Shown here piece by piece: positions 1-9,983 of a stretch of 64,000 bases of DNA (position 1 is the first letter of the stretch; each line of letters opens with the position of its first letter). A program made the translations under genes and the position numbers. The notes beneath the pieces are model-generated. The model did not search any database. It was not told the origin of the DNA and saw only the letters and a list, made by a program, of their open reading frames with translations. The stretch lies in contig JANBRJ010000040.1 in assembly GCA_027577595.1 (NCBI GenBank), positions 62,001 through 126,000 on the forward strand, given 5' to 3'. Source of the stretch: Coemansia sp. RSA 487. Its lineage: Eukaryota; Kickxellomycota; Kickxellomycetes; Kickxellales; Kickxellaceae.

Positions 1-1581
1 GCGGTTGTTGGGGCAATGTCCAGAGAAAAGTGTGAAATTGGCAGTTCCAACGATAAATGTAGAAGCAGCAAAAGCAGCATGAGATCCAAGCAGAATACAA
101 ATGACGCCAGCGCGCGTTCCCAGTCGTCTTCTGCCCGTTCATTTGCTGGCCTTTTGGCAAGTATCGGTGGAAACGTCGGCGGATCGATCACAGCTAAGTC
201 GCAGCGCGAGCAACACGGAACCGAACCGCCTGACGGTAGTTGCGGGATGTCTGCGCCTCCAAGTATGTTTATCCCGCTTGCTGCTCGACTGCTGGAAACA
301 ATCAATGCATCGTCTGCTATACGTTTGCCTGGGAACCAGACGTGTGTAGCGACCGATGACTACGGATCCTGTGTGGCTGTCGGATCAAGCGAGGGTTCTG
401 TTTGCATCCTAAGCGCTATATTTGCTTCCGATGAAGGGGGTAGCAGCACAGCGGCAGCAATTGCGGCGGCAGCAATATTTGGCTCAGGTATTGAAACACC
501 TAATACAGCAGCCACAAGTGCCATGGCACCACTGCTGTTTGCCACCGGCATTGGCGATCCTATGAACACCGATATTGGGCATACAAGCATGGCAGCCTAC
601 GCCACCAGTGCGACCAGTTCGAGTACATACTTTGGAGCTGGAAGCGGCATTAGCGGAAGAAGCCTTGCCGTCGATGGAAGCAGTGTCATCAGCAACATCG
701 GTGGCACTGGTAACGGCAGCGGAAGCGGGAAAGCAGGAAGGTGGGTCCTCCAGCATGTATTACACGGCCATGATGCGGCTGTGCTGGATGTTGCCGTAGC
801 TAACGACCATGATATTGTTGCAAGTGCGTCTGTCGATGGCACCGTGTCTTTATGGACTGCACGCACTGGGCGCTACTTGCGTAGCCTGTTACCCGTATGC
901 CCTAATAACATTCATCCCGATGATGCGATCCCAACAATCGCATGCCATCAGAATCGCTACACGCGGGTTGAGCGTGTGCTTATAAGCTCAGAGGCGCTTG
1001 TTGTGTGTTATAGCGTGTCTGGTGCGCTTGGCGCAGATAATAATCGCGATAGACTGGATCCAACTCGTGCTATCAACCAGGGATCCCTGGTAATGCCAAG
1101 CCAATCTTTGGGAGCTGAGACAACAGGTAACATTAACAACAGTAACAGCACGCCAGGCCAAGATCGGTACAGCCACTATTACAGCAGCCAGAATAGCAAT
1201 GTCACGAGCCACAGTAGCCGGCGTGAAGGGAAACCGACAGACTGCAAGGACCAACCTGGCTCTACCATCGACGATGGTGCATCTGAAGTAGCAGCGTTGC
1301 ATGTGTACACAGTCAATGGTCGCCATTTGCGCACACGAAAGCTTGTGCACCATCTCCGCGACATTGCGCTGACTAAGGATGGAAGGTTTGGTGTGTGTGT
1401 AAACCTAAACTCGCGCGTTGCTGTTTTTGAAACTCGTACACTTGGTATCGTTCGCCAGTTTGAGCTCCCTGCCTGCGGGTGCTCAGTATCTTGGAGTGGT
1501 AGCAGCGAGCAGCAGATCATTGTTGGCTGTGAGGGTGGATTAGTAGTTGTTATATCGGCTGATCTCTCGGTTCTTCACTAA
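1..1581 (+). CDS. BEACH/WD40-type protein, C-terminal part (left-truncated)
   Basis: The reading frame is open from the first base, so only the last ~526 residues are present. The visible part is a WD40 propeller interrupted by Ser/Gly/Ala-rich low-complexity stretches. One clear blade has L-H-G-H-D followed by D-G-T-V-S-L-W; near the end an H-V-Y-T-V-N-G-R-H-L strand and a last blade (F-E-T-R-T-L-G-I-V-R-Q-F) run almost to the stop. This arrangement, with a terminal propeller ending in a blade that lacks Trp-Asp, resembles the C-terminus of neurobeachin/LRBA-like BEACH proteins, which act as scaffolds in vesicle traffic. The BEACH domain itself would lie left of the window, so the family call is inference; another WD40 protein is possible. 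Confidence 0.6.
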   Translation, partial: AVVGAMSREKCEIGSSNDKCRSSKSSMRSKQNTNDASARSQSSSARSFAGLLASIGGNVGGSITAKSQREQHGTEPPDGSCGMSAPPSMFIPLAARLLETINASSAIRLPGNQTCVATDDYGSCVAVGSSEGSVCILSAIFASDEGGSSTAAAIAAAAIFGSGIETPNTAATSAMAPLLFATGIGDPMNTDIGHTSMAAYATSATSSSTYFGAGSGISGRSLAVDGSSVISNIGGTGNGSGSGKAGRWVLQHVLHGHDAAVLDVAVANDHDIVASASVDGTVSLWTARTGRYLRSLLPVCPNNIHPDDAIPTIACHQNRYTRVERVLISSEALVVCYSVSGALGADNNRDRLDPTRAINQGSLVMPSQSLGAETTGNINNSNSTPGQDRYSHYYSSQNSNVTSHSSRREGKPTDCKDQPGSTIDDGASEVAALHVYTVNGRHLRTRKLVHHLRDIALTKDGRFGVCVNLNSRVAVFETRTLGIVRQFELPACGCSVSWSGSSEQQIIVGCEGGLVVVISADLSVLH

Positions 1582-1764
1582 TCTTTTGCTATCAGTTGAT
1601 GTTTTTCTTTTCACGGTACAGGCATGCACTTTGGGTTTGAATATTAATTTTTTAAAAAACATACAAGCACATCATACTACACAGGATAGCTCCTTTATAT
1701 AAAACAGCATTGTGCCCAGAATCGGAACGTTGCAATCAGGTCAATATACAGTGGAATTGCTCGG

Positions 1765-1971
1765 CTACTTTGGTTGTTCTTTCTTGTAGTAGTTTTCATT
1801 CATCAGCTCGTCAAGTGCCCATTTCACGCGATCCAGGTGTGTCGAGTTAATAAACAGGTGAGTATTGTCCAGATCCTCGATAATAAATTTGTCCTTTTCG
1901 TTTAGCTTGAGCAAAACTTCACGCGTGGCAGGATCGCATTCGACAAACACGCCTTTCACTGCTTTTACCAT
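1765..1971 (-). CDS. TFB5: TFIIH subunit TFB5 (TTDA/GTF2H5)
   Basis: A 68-residue protein, the usual size of the smallest TFIIH core subunit. It starts M-V-K-A-V-K-G-V-F-V-E-C-D-P-A, matching the family signature (K-G-x-x-V-x-C-D-P-A), and has the central D-L-D-(N/D)-T-H-L-F-I strand. The family binds and stabilises p52/Tfb2 in TFIIH, needed for nucleotide excision repair and RNA polymerase II initiation. No intron is needed. It is the most downstream of seven consecutive minus-strand genes, with its 3' end 183 bp from the convergent WD40 gene. Confidence 0.93.
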   Translation of the reverse strand: MVKAVKGVFVECDPATREVLLKLNEKDKFIIEDLDNTHLFINSTHLDRVKWALDELMNENYYKKEQPK

Positions 1972-2166
1972 ACTCGATAACTACTAGATCTGTGTATAGT
2001 TTGTGGCTTTTCTAACAAGAAGTGTATGTAATAATACTCTGGTAATGAATACCTTGCTCCATTACGTTTCCCACTTACTGCGGAAAAAGTAGCTATATCA
2101 TCAGTAAATGCTGATAATGGGACTGGCACGCGATTTGAAAATCAGAACTAAAAAAAAAGCCGTGAT

Positions 2167-3489
2167 CTAAATTTGCCTTTCCTCAACGCTACCCTCAATG
2201 CTGCGCAGCTTGAGGAACACGTCACAGCCATATCCTTCCATCGGCACGATATCTAGCGACCCGCCAAAATAGCTGGCGTAGAGACGTGCCATAGGGAGCC
2301 CAAATCCCAGTCCAGCAATAGGTCCGCCGATTCCTTGCTGGAGAGCCATGTTGGATTGCATTGACATGCCGGCCATTGAAGTGCTGCTGGGCTCATCTGC
2401 GCCATCTGTCTGCATGGACGACCACGAATACTCAAACACATTGCGCATGTTCTCCTTCGAAATGCCTCCGCCTTGGTCTCTTATGCGCACGCCTACGTAG
2501 CCATCGCCTTTTGTGATTGTTATCTGAATGGGCGGGTGCGCCGAGCGGTTTACTTTGTTACTAAAGTCAACAGTGGCACGGAAGGCGTTTTTAAGAAGCT
2601 CACATGTGATGTACTCAAAATGCGATGGGATATAGCTAATGGTTTCGTCAACATCGCCGTCGACGTAGTAGCCTGGGGCGGTGCCGTAGTGCATCTCGCA
2701 CATGCTTTGCACCATCTGGCCACATTGTTCCATCATCCGCGCTGGAAGGAGCTTTGTGTGTATCGTGCCCACCCAAGAAGCATCTTTTGTGGCAGGAGCA
2801 CCTGCAATCTGCGTGTCTGAGGGTGTGGTGGTGTTCTGGCTATGTTGTTCCAGCTTTTTCTGCTCTTCGCGGAACTGGTACGACAGTGCTACGTGTTGCT
2901 CACCAATAACGCGAAGTCCTATCCGAGACCTTATCAGGTCGTTGATAAAGGCAGTGCGCTCCTCGCGCTGCATGTACTGCTTGCATTCCAGAAACCCCTG
3001 CGCAATAGTCGGTATCACGTCAATCAGTAGCTGCGTCTGCCGCTCTAGCGCCTGTGTGAATTCCCACTCGGCGTCCAGATCCTTGATCGGCGCAAATGCG
3101 TGAAGGCGATCGAATGCCTCGTAATACTGGCTATACACACGTGCTATATGCGGGTTGGTGCCAACAATGAATGGCTGCTTGTGGAACGATATGACGCGCT
3201 TTGCAAGGCGAACTGGCAGCTCCTCCTGGGTATATGCTATGGAGTCCAGAATATTGTCTTTTGAAAGCGGCAGTCGCCGATATTTGAGAAGCTGTCCGAT
3301 GCTGACGGGTTTGAGCTTTTGACTGGCGTACTTGTACACAACTGTCTCATCATAGTGGCTCTTTGCAGTAAAGCACCGCCAGTTCGACGCCAAAGGCCCC
3401 GCTTTTATACTGCTGCTTCGTTTATACAATGGCCCGACAGAAAACTGCGTTCCGGATGCTACCGTTGGCGCCAATCTGCCAAAAGCCAT
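2167..3489 (-). CDS. Mitochondrial pyruvate/branched-chain 2-oxoacid dehydrogenase kinase
   Basis: A 440-residue GHKL-type protein kinase of the PDK/BCKDK family, which phosphorylates and switches off the E1 subunit of mitochondrial 2-oxoacid dehydrogenase complexes. The N-terminus is rich in Arg/Ser with almost no acidic residues, as expected for a mitochondrial presequence. A helical regulatory domain follows (residues ~60-220). The ATP-binding half has the N-box E-L-L-K-N-A-F-R-A, the G1 box D-Q-G-G-G-I and the G2 box G-L-G-F-G-L-P. A Ser/Met-rich insert lies in the ATP-lid between G1 and G2. The first ATG (3489) was chosen; two in-frame codons upstream are not ATG. Whether it acts on pyruvate or branched-chain dehydrogenase (yeast Pkp1/Pkp2 type) cannot be told from sequence alone. 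Confidence 0.9.
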   Translation of the reverse strand: MAFGRLAPTVASGTQFSVGPLYKRSSSIKAGPLASNWRCFTAKSHYDETVVYKYASQKLKPVSIGQLLKYRRLPLSKDNILDSIAYTQEELPVRLAKRVISFHKQPFIVGTNPHIARVYSQYYEAFDRLHAFAPIKDLDAEWEFTQALERQTQLLIDVIPTIAQGFLECKQYMQREERTAFINDLIRSRIGLRVIGEQHVALSYQFREEQKKLEQHSQNTTTPSDTQIAGAPATKDASWVGTIHTKLLPARMMEQCGQMVQSMCEMHYGTAPGYYVDGDVDETISYIPSHFEYITCELLKNAFRATVDFSNKVNRSAHPPIQITITKGDGYVGVRIRDQGGGISKENMRNVFEYSWSSMQTDGADEPSSTSMAGMSMQSNMALQQGIGGPIAGLGFGLPMARLYASYFGGSLDIVPMEGYGCDVFLKLRSIEGSVEERQI

Positions 3490-3683
3490 CAGCAATTCGA
3501 ATACAAAAATTAGCGATTGTCGAAAATGAAAAATGAAAAGCGAAATAAAAATGAAAATAAAAAATAAACACTAGCAAAGAAAAGAAAATGGATGCTTGTA
3601 ATTAAAGATCTATTCTCACGTGTTGATGACTAACATTCAAACATCAGAAACACTGTTGAAAAGATAGCCAACCAAATACACTT

Positions 3684-5669
3684 TCACTCTAAGCAGTGTG
3701 CCCGTATCGGAATCACCAGGGCCTGGTTGTCCTTGACAACGACCTCGTGGAGCTTGTCCTTGAACCAGTACCGCACAAATAGCGATTTTGGCACGCCAAA
3801 CGCTGGATCGTAGAAACCAGGTAGAAACTGCTTGCTTCCACCCTCGGCAATGACCAGCTGGTTGTCGTTTACCAGCGCGTGGAGCGCATATGTGACATCG
3901 CATGCCCGAGGCTCGTCGGCCGCGCTCAGTGCTGTGCGGGAGGCCTGTGCGCGGTCCAGTACTGCAAGCAGCGCATTCGAGTTCTCCGCCGTTATGTTGA
4001 AGGGCAGGTCGCCATAGTAGGCGCACTCGATGAACAGTCCGTCGGTAGCCTGTGCGTTCTTGCGACTGCGCTCCACTATATCCTTCATGACTCGCACCGC
4101 CTCATCCGCATTGCGCTTTTGCTGGTGCAGCTGATAGCGCTGTTCATCCTTCAGCTCATCCATCCGTTTTTGAATGAGGCGGCGGTGACGCGGCTTGAAT
4201 ATGCCATAGTGCAGCCCTAGCATTGTTGTCACTGGCACGGCTATGGCACAGAGCGCAACAACCACTTCCGGGAGTGGTGTCAATATCACCGGAACTTGGA
4301 TCGAGTGCTCGAGTCGAGTGAGGTTGAGGACCATAAAGACTCCTGAGCTGAATCCAATACCCACTTTCCAGCTAAACGTGGCTAGGTGGCTGATTGCGCT
4401 AAAAACCGTGATAGAAATGCGAGCATCTCCCAGGCTGCGGAACCCAGCTAAAGGCGTGCCCGCAGAAGCCGCAGAATCGCTCCTATTTCCTTGGTAGCCG
4501 CCGCCGGGCTGCCAGTCGTCAGTGCCGACAAGCTCGAGTTCGGTGACTATTGAAAAGTGCTTGTCAAACATGAATGTATATGAGCCGCCCAAGGACGGTA
4601 TCTTATTCGCAGCGGTCGCATTCAACGAATAAACCCCTCTCGTGCCAAATGGGCCAAAAATCGATAGAACTACATTGCTTGGGACGCGTTTGACTTTGCG
4701 TTTCCGCCTGGTTGTGTCTTGGTCAACAAGCACGCTTCTTTTTGCAATGAGGGGGCTGTTTCTCCACAGCGATCCAAGGGTGTACTGGTTGCCTGTGCTG
4801 ACTCCCAAGTGAGCCCTGGTGGTTTCCGACAGAGCTCTGCTAAAGTTCACGGCTATCGCTGGTGGCGTTGAAAAGTCGGGTGTGTGCTGTTCTACAAGCG
4901 TGTTGACGATAGTCCCGGTCGATAGAGTGTGTGTCGATTTTACAGTAAATGTATGCGGTGGAAGTGCGGGGATACTGATGCTTACATGCTGTATAGAGTC
5001 GGACGAGTAGTTGAGAGTTCCTATCACGTTTTTGGAGTTGTGATCTTGCCTATTGAGCATTTGACCGGTTACCTGTGCGGAGAGGTTGTTGCTTAGCTCG
5101 GCTTTGAACGAGTGCTTCATAAACACACTGCCTATATGCACCCGTTCGCTTGGCAGCCTTAGTTGGCCAGCATATCTCTCGGCAATCATGCGGTAGGTTG
5201 GTGATGTAACCATGGTGGAATTAAGATCAACAGAGATCTTGGACTTTGATTGAGCCCAGCGCTCAACCTCCTCCATACGAAGCCTGCGAACCTCTCGCTC
5301 AAACATATCTTGTAGATCTCTGGGCGACTGCACCTTGAATCCAAGAGCTTTGCTCATCTTGACTCCCCTTTCGCCCAGCTGATCGTAAGCATCCCGGCTT
5401 CTGGGATCAGTAAGAACCTCGTAGGCACGGTGGATATTATGAAACTGACGCTGAGCCCACTCACGCCTCTGAGGATCGTGGTGCTTGTCTGGGTGGAAAA
5501 GGCGGCTAAGCTGCTTGTATGCATTGCGAATATCCTCTGTTGATGCTGTGCGCGGGACATTTAGTGCTGCGTAATAGTCTGTGCTATCTTCGCCATGCAA
5601 TTCCCATTCGCGCTCCATATCACGCAGGCGCTCCTCCTCTCGTGCCTCGTCCCAGCTCTGAGTACTCAT
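3684..5669 (-). CDS. DNAJC11: DNAJC11-like mitochondrial J-domain protein
   Basis: 661 residues. An N-terminal J domain (about residues 31-100) carries the HPD tripeptide at 59-61, so it should stimulate an Hsp70. The middle is beta-rich, a TM-like helix lies around residues 470-495, and the C-terminal ~170 residues fit the DUF3395 region. This order (J domain, beta-rich middle, DUF3395) is that of animal DNAJC11, which associates with the MICOS/SAM bridge and cristae organisation in mitochondria. Function in this organism is inferred from the family. The gene is single-exon and lies between the PDK-type kinase (194 bp) and kynureninase (271 bp), all on the same strand. Confidence 0.88.
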   Translation of the reverse strand: MSTQSWDEAREEERLRDMEREWELHGEDSTDYYAALNVPRTASTEDIRNAYKQLSRLFHPDKHHDPQRREWAQRQFHNIHRAYEVLTDPRSRDAYDQLGERGVKMSKALGFKVQSPRDLQDMFEREVRRLRMEEVERWAQSKSKISVDLNSTMVTSPTYRMIAERYAGQLRLPSERVHIGSVFMKHSFKAELSNNLSAQVTGQMLNRQDHNSKNVIGTLNYSSDSIQHVSISIPALPPHTFTVKSTHTLSTGTIVNTLVEQHTPDFSTPPAIAVNFSRALSETTRAHLGVSTGNQYTLGSLWRNSPLIAKRSVLVDQDTTRRKRKVKRVPSNVVLSIFGPFGTRGVYSLNATAANKIPSLGGSYTFMFDKHFSIVTELELVGTDDWQPGGGYQGNRSDSAASAGTPLAGFRSLGDARISITVFSAISHLATFSWKVGIGFSSGVFMVLNLTRLEHSIQVPVILTPLPEVVVALCAIAVPVTTMLGLHYGIFKPRHRRLIQKRMDELKDEQRYQLHQQKRNADEAVRVMKDIVERSRKNAQATDGLFIECAYYGDLPFNITAENSNALLAVLDRAQASRTALSAADEPRACDVTYALHALVNDNQLVIAEGGSKQFLPGFYDPAFGVPKSLFVRYWFKDKLHEVVVKDNQALVIPIRAHCLE

Positions 5670-5940
5670 TGGCGTCTATATTGCTTCTAAACGCGTTTTC
5701 TAGTTGCTCTTTTGTTGCGTTTTGGGTGGTTAGCAAGAACAATAGAGCAATTTGAAATGGTGATAAATTTCAGAGACTTGAAAAAAAAGATACAAGAGAA
5801 AGAGGCTGATCAAAATTTTCTATGAAGGGTTAATTTTTTTTTGTGTATTTTTCAACTTCCACCCCTATAATCAAATCTCAGAAGATAGCTTTATAGCTAC
5901 AAATAGTGTACGTCTTTGTAACACAAGCCATTGGAAAGTA

Positions 5941-7266
5941 TCAGGCAAGTGCGTGGCAGATTATGTCAACGCACTTCCAAACGTCGCCAAAGGTGTTGTA
6001 CAGAGGCGCTGGTGCAATGCGAATGCAGTTAGGCTTGCGCTCGTCGCAGATAACGCCTGCATTCATGAGTGCATGGAATACTGATTCAAACTTGTCGGTG
6101 TCGAACAAAAGCGAAAGCTGTGCGCCTCGGTGCTCTTTGGGGGTAATGATCTCTAGGCGGTCTCCTATGCGCTTGGTCAAAAGGTACTCGAGGTAGGTGG
6201 TGAGCAGGACAGATTTTGCACGAAGATCATCCATACTAGTCTGCTCAAAAACCTTCAAGGATCCGAGTAGAGTTGCCGCGGTTATAATGGGAGTGTTTGA
6301 GATTTCAAACCCAGCAGCGCCTTCGTTGGGTACAAACTTGTTTGTCATCTCAAATCGGCTCTTCTCATCGTGCGCCCACCAGCCAAGCAGCCTCGGAAGC
6401 GAGCTGTCGTGGGCGTAGCGCTCGTGAACGAAGAAGCCAGATATTCCGCCAGGCCCAGAATTCATGTACTTGTATGTGCACCAGCACGCAAAGTCGACGT
6501 TCCAGTCGTGCAGTTTGACCGGAATGTTGCCAGCAGCATGCGCAAGGTCCCAGCCCACGACGCAGCCCTTTGCCTGTGCAGCCGCAGTGATCTCCTCCAT
6601 CTCAAACACCTGGCCAGTGTAATACTGGACCCCGCTAAGAATTACAACCGCAATGGCACTACCTTCGCGCTCAATGAGCTCAAGGATGTCGCTGGTGCGC
6701 AGGGTGTGCTCGCCTTCACGCGGCGTAGCCAGGAGCATGGTAGCTGAAGGCAGCTTGTGCCACTGGATCTGCGACTCGATCGCATAATGATCTGAGGGGA
6801 ACGCCTTGTGTTCTATAAGAATCTTGAAGCGCGTTGGTGTGGGCTTGTAGAACGCAGCCAACATCAGATGTAGATTGACTGTCAGTGTATTCATTACGCC
6901 GACCTCGATCGGCTTTGCGCCAAACATGGGTGCCATCTTTTCGACTATTTGCTTTCGGTAGCCAATCCATGGACGGCCCTTGGAGTGGCTGTGGTGTCCA
7001 ACCACGCCCTTGGCCGACCACTCGTCCATCTCTTCGTTCAGGATCTGACGTGCTTTCTTTGGCAAAAGCCCCAGCGAGTTGCCGCAAAGATAAGTGCAGT
7101 CGGCGTCGCCTCCATTCTTGATCGTTCCGGTGATCTTGTCCATGCTTGGAATTTCAAACTCGCTGCGCAGAAACGCAAGCGGATCGTTCGAGTCCATGAG
7201 CTTGGCAAAGCGCGAGTCCTCGAGCGCAACACCGGCCTCGTTAGCAGCAGCTTCTAGACAATCCAT
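5941..7266 (-). CDS. BNA5: Kynureninase
   Basis: 441 residues. PLP-dependent hydrolase that splits kynurenine or 3-hydroxykynurenine to (3-hydroxy)anthranilate and alanine in tryptophan breakdown and de novo NAD synthesis. Visible family marks: C-G-N-S-L-G-L-L-P near residue 60, the G-W-D-L-A-H-A-A-G-N PLP-phosphate/Asp region, and the lysine motif C-T-Y-K-Y-M-N-S-G-P-G-G with the Schiff-base Lys. The frame is open for 70 more codons upstream, but that stretch is AT-rich, hydrophobic and unlike the family; the ATG at 7266 gives M-D-C-L-E-A-A-A-N and the normal length, so it was chosen. Confidence 0.95.
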   Translation of the reverse strand: MDCLEAAANEAGVALEDSRFAKLMDSNDPLAFLRSEFEIPSMDKITGTIKNGGDADCTYLCGNSLGLLPKKARQILNEEMDEWSAKGVVGHHSHSKGRPWIGYRKQIVEKMAPMFGAKPIEVGVMNTLTVNLHLMLAAFYKPTPTRFKILIEHKAFPSDHYAIESQIQWHKLPSATMLLATPREGEHTLRTSDILELIEREGSAIAVVILSGVQYYTGQVFEMEEITAAAQAKGCVVGWDLAHAAGNIPVKLHDWNVDFACWCTYKYMNSGPGGISGFFVHERYAHDSSLPRLLGWWAHDEKSRFEMTNKFVPNEGAAGFEISNTPIITAATLLGSLKVFEQTSMDDLRAKSVLLTTYLEYLLTKRIGDRLEIITPKEHRGAQLSLLFDTDKFESVFHALMNAGVICDERKPNCIRIAPAPLYNTFGDVWKCVDIICHALA

Positions 7267-7586
7267 GTTTAGATAAAAAAAACCTGTTGGCTGATGATGA
7301 AAGTAGCGTGACTGGGAGAAATAAATAAAAATAGTCTGCCGTTTTGAAAAATCGATAAATGAAAAAAAAACTACAATAGAAACTAAAGCATGGACAGAAC
7401 CTTGATGCCTTTTATCTAAAATTTTGCTCAGTTGAAAGGGGCTGATCTTCTCACGCCTGCAATAGGAGTGGCGCATTCTTTAGTCGAGCGGAAAAGCGCC
7501 ATATTCTCACATTAACTTTCGGGTTTCTTTGATTTGCGCAAAAAGCCCTGCCAGGCTTGAAATATATTGACAACAGAAAATTTTGG

Positions 7587-8465
7587 TCATATCCGGAGCT
7601 TTTTCGGTTCGGGTCCAGCGCTGCAGGCGTCCGGTTCTGGTGCCTGTCTGACCGAGATGACAGCCTTCAGCGTGTTTGCGCGCGTGAATGCGTGCAAAAG
7701 CACTGCCCGCGGATGAGAGCTTAGCGCGCGCTTTGAAAGATCGCTGTTCAGCTGAAGAGCCTCGCCCAGCGCTGTGATGTCATAGGGTGAGCGTATATCG
7801 AAGGGCTGGCTAGCACCGCTAGACCAAACAAGACCCTTGCCCCGGGTCATCCGCACAATGCTGCTCGCGTTGCTTACCCATTGTTGCCGCGTCGCCGAGT
7901 CAGTAAGTGCTGGCATGTACGAAATCTCGAACGCATACCCCGAGGCTAATGCTTGGCCCGCTGGCTTGTGCTTCACAAAGAATCCCCAACGGCTACCCAT
8001 GTCCAGCGATATCAAATCAACTGTGTCCCATGAACCGCCGATAGCTGCAAGTAGAAGCTTTTCCGACGTAGGCCGTACTGCAACAATATCGTATTCACTT
8101 GCTAGCCCGCCCCCACTGCTCGAGATGCTTAGACCGTGCGATGCGTCGCTGACGACTAGTGTCAGTCTACGCAACACACGGATTCCATCTTTTGGTACCC
8201 GGCCCGTAGTGTTGCTGTCTATGCGAGCACCAGTGTCTCTATCCCAGCTGTAGATCGCGCCGCTAACGCCAGGAACGGATTTCCAGATGTTAAGATGCTC
8301 GGATGTCAGTTTTCCGTGGATCGTCTGGTTCAAAGCAATAACGTCGTACCCGAAAGCGCGCGCCTGCTCTACTGTCTGTGCAATCCGGGCCCAGTCCTGG
8401 CTACTGGTCTGTCCACCAGTTCTTCCCGCAGAATCAGGCAACGCAATATTTAAATCGTAAAACAT
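7587..8465 (-). CDS. RPP1: RNase P/MRP protein subunit p30 (Rpp1)
   Basis: 292 residues, close to the ~270-295 of RPP30/Rpp1. It starts M-F-Y-D-L-N-I, the typical first strand of the TIM-barrel-like fold, followed by A-R-A-F-G-Y-D-V-I-A-L-N. The middle contains D-I-V-A-V-R-P-T-S-E-K, and the S-S-G-A region precedes R-S-P-Y-D-I, both conserved in the family. The protein is a core subunit of nuclear RNase P (pre-tRNA 5' processing) and RNase MRP (pre-rRNA). The tail ends in P-K-K-L-R-I, a possible nuclear signal. Single exon. Confidence 0.92.
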   Translation of the reverse strand: MFYDLNIALPDSAGRTGGQTSSQDWARIAQTVEQARAFGYDVIALNQTIHGKLTSEHLNIWKSVPGVSGAIYSWDRDTGARIDSNTTGRVPKDGIRVLRRLTLVVSDASHGLSISSSGGGLASEYDIVAVRPTSEKLLLAAIGGSWDTVDLISLDMGSRWGFFVKHKPAGQALASGYAFEISYMPALTDSATRQQWVSNASSIVRMTRGKGLVWSSGASQPFDIRSPYDITALGEALQLNSDLSKRALSSHPRAVLLHAFTRANTLKAVISVRQAPEPDACSAGPEPKKLRI

Positions 8466-8647
8466 TCCAGCTAACTGTGGCAGAAATTAGAAATGATCCA
8501 AACAAACGATATTGATTTTTTTTCACTTTTGGTGCAAACCTGAAATAAAATCTATATTTTCTAATAAACGCTGTAACTTTAAACACTGTTTTGGTATCCC
8601 GCTCATATCACGTGCTATGCTGTGGTATTTTTGTGCTTCTCTCAGTC

Positions 8648-9124
8648 TTAGCCTTCGTCTTGGCTGTCCACACTCATAGAACCATTATTTATGGCTTCCT
8701 TGGATTCGCCTTCTTCACTCTTGTCATTAGCCTTGGTATGCTCATCCTGGGGCAGTGCCAACAGAATAAGCTCTATTAGCTCATCTAGATCATCCATTGT
8801 GAATCTTTCTCCACATTCCTCAATGATCAAATGAAGCTCGACAGGTGTCTTTGGACGTAGATTGATGATCTGCAAGATCTCTGCCTTTGTCAAGTCGTAC
8901 TCCAAAAGCTGTTCTTTGATTGATGTTATTTGTGCATTCGACTGCGATACGCATGGCGAGTCGTTTAAATACTGCAGTGCCTCGAATTTTAATGTTGTCA
9001 CGTTCTCGGGGTATTTTGCTGTTCCCATTGCCTTTGCGGTCTTGTGGCGGTCCTCCTCTTCCTTGAGCACCGTGTAAACCTCGTAGTTGGTAAGTAGTGC
9101 CTCTTGGCGATCGAGTATCTCCAT
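8648..9124 (-). CDS. RPC17: RNA polymerase III subunit RPC9 (Rpc17/CRCP)
   Basis: 158 residues beginning M-E-I-L-D-R-Q-E-A-L-L-T-N-Y-E-V, which matches the RPC9/CGRP-RCP start (L-L-S-N-Y-E-V). The C-terminal half is an HRDC-like helical bundle (L-T-K-A-E-I-L-Q-I-I-N-L-R-P) as in Rpb4/RpoF-type stalk proteins. It forms the stalk of Pol III with RPC8 and helps initiation on tRNA and 5S genes. The frame is open 36 codons further upstream, but that stretch does not fit the family; ATG at 9124 is used. The tail is acidic and Ser-rich. Confidence 0.9.
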   Translation of the reverse strand: MEILDRQEALLTNYEVYTVLKEEEDRHKTAKAMGTAKYPENVTTLKFEALQYLNDSPCVSQSNAQITSIKEQLLEYDLTKAEILQIINLRPKTPVELHLIIEECGERFTMDDLDELIELILLALPQDEHTKANDKSEEGESKEAINNGSMSVDSQDEG

Positions 9125-9456
9125 TTGATAGTTCGCTATATATTTATTGTATGTCGCGCGCCTATTAAAATAAATTATCGCCGATTCGACAATACCCGAC
9201 AAAAGAAAATGTTTAAAAGAACAAAAAAGCACTAAATCCCGATAATCGTTTATAACTTTTTTTTTTGCAAATGTAAAACCTCGCTAATATAGCTATGTAG
9301 GTGTTGCTATGGTTTATGGCACCACATGTGACAAGCATTTTAACCTTTAGAGCATCAGCATAAAAGCCTTGCAAATACAATAGATGTGACATCTGAGTTT
9401 GTGCTTTTTATAATACGGAAAGGAATCAGAGTACGGACGAGCCAAAAGACACAAAA

Positions 9457-9672
9457 CTAAAGATCTATTCTCAGGTCATCGCGCTTGGGTACAATAATCG
9501 GATGAAGCTGAGCTATATAAGTAATGGCCCACATCAAATAGCAACACGAAAGCGAGAGAATAGTGCATGTGCGCCATAGAGTGGGATCCGACATTCCCTT
9601 AAAGGCAAACATTACGCCGACGCAAATTCCAACTATAAGTACGCCTATCCAGAAAACCAATACTCCACTCAT
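9457..9672 (-). CDS. VMA9: V-type H+-ATPase V0 subunit e (Vma9)
   Basis: 71 residues with two membrane helices (about 3-25 and 38-58), the size and topology of V0 subunit e. The second helix has C-C-Y-L-M-W-A-I-T-Y-I-A-Q-L-H-P, close to the family signature C-C-Y-L-x-W-x-x-x-x-x-A-Q-L-x-P. The subunit belongs to the membrane rotor sector of the vacuolar proton pump. First gene transcribed in the seven-gene minus-strand run; upstream lie ~310 bp of AT-rich DNA and then a transposon fossil. Confidence 0.9.
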   Translation of the reverse strand: MSGVLVFWIGVLIVGICVGVMFAFKGMSDPTLWRTCTILSLSCCYLMWAITYIAQLHPIIVPKRDDLRIDL

Positions 9673-9983
9673 TTTAAATTAAGTTGTTGCTTCCGTGTGC
9701 TTCCAATTAGATTTGTTGCGAGAAAATGAGCTTTAAAGGCGAACCTCCAGTGTGATGAGCCTGTTTGCCCTTTAAAAACAAGAAATAAAGTTCTGCGAGG
9801 AACGATGCTCAAGATTACAGGTGCTGTATTTCGTTAAACTGGAACCCTCGATAAAATGAACAACAAATCGGCCAAAGGCAATCGTGCTAGTACAAAATAC
9901 AGAAGATTACTATGCAATAAACCAAAAGAAGCAAAAAAAGTCCGTTTGTCTTTGAAAGTGGAACAAAGAACAGAAAGCATTAT

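Noticed and set aside
7267-7476. 70-codon N-terminal extension of kynureninase
   Set aside because: AT-rich, hydrophobic, does not fit the family; the internal ATG gives the normal length.
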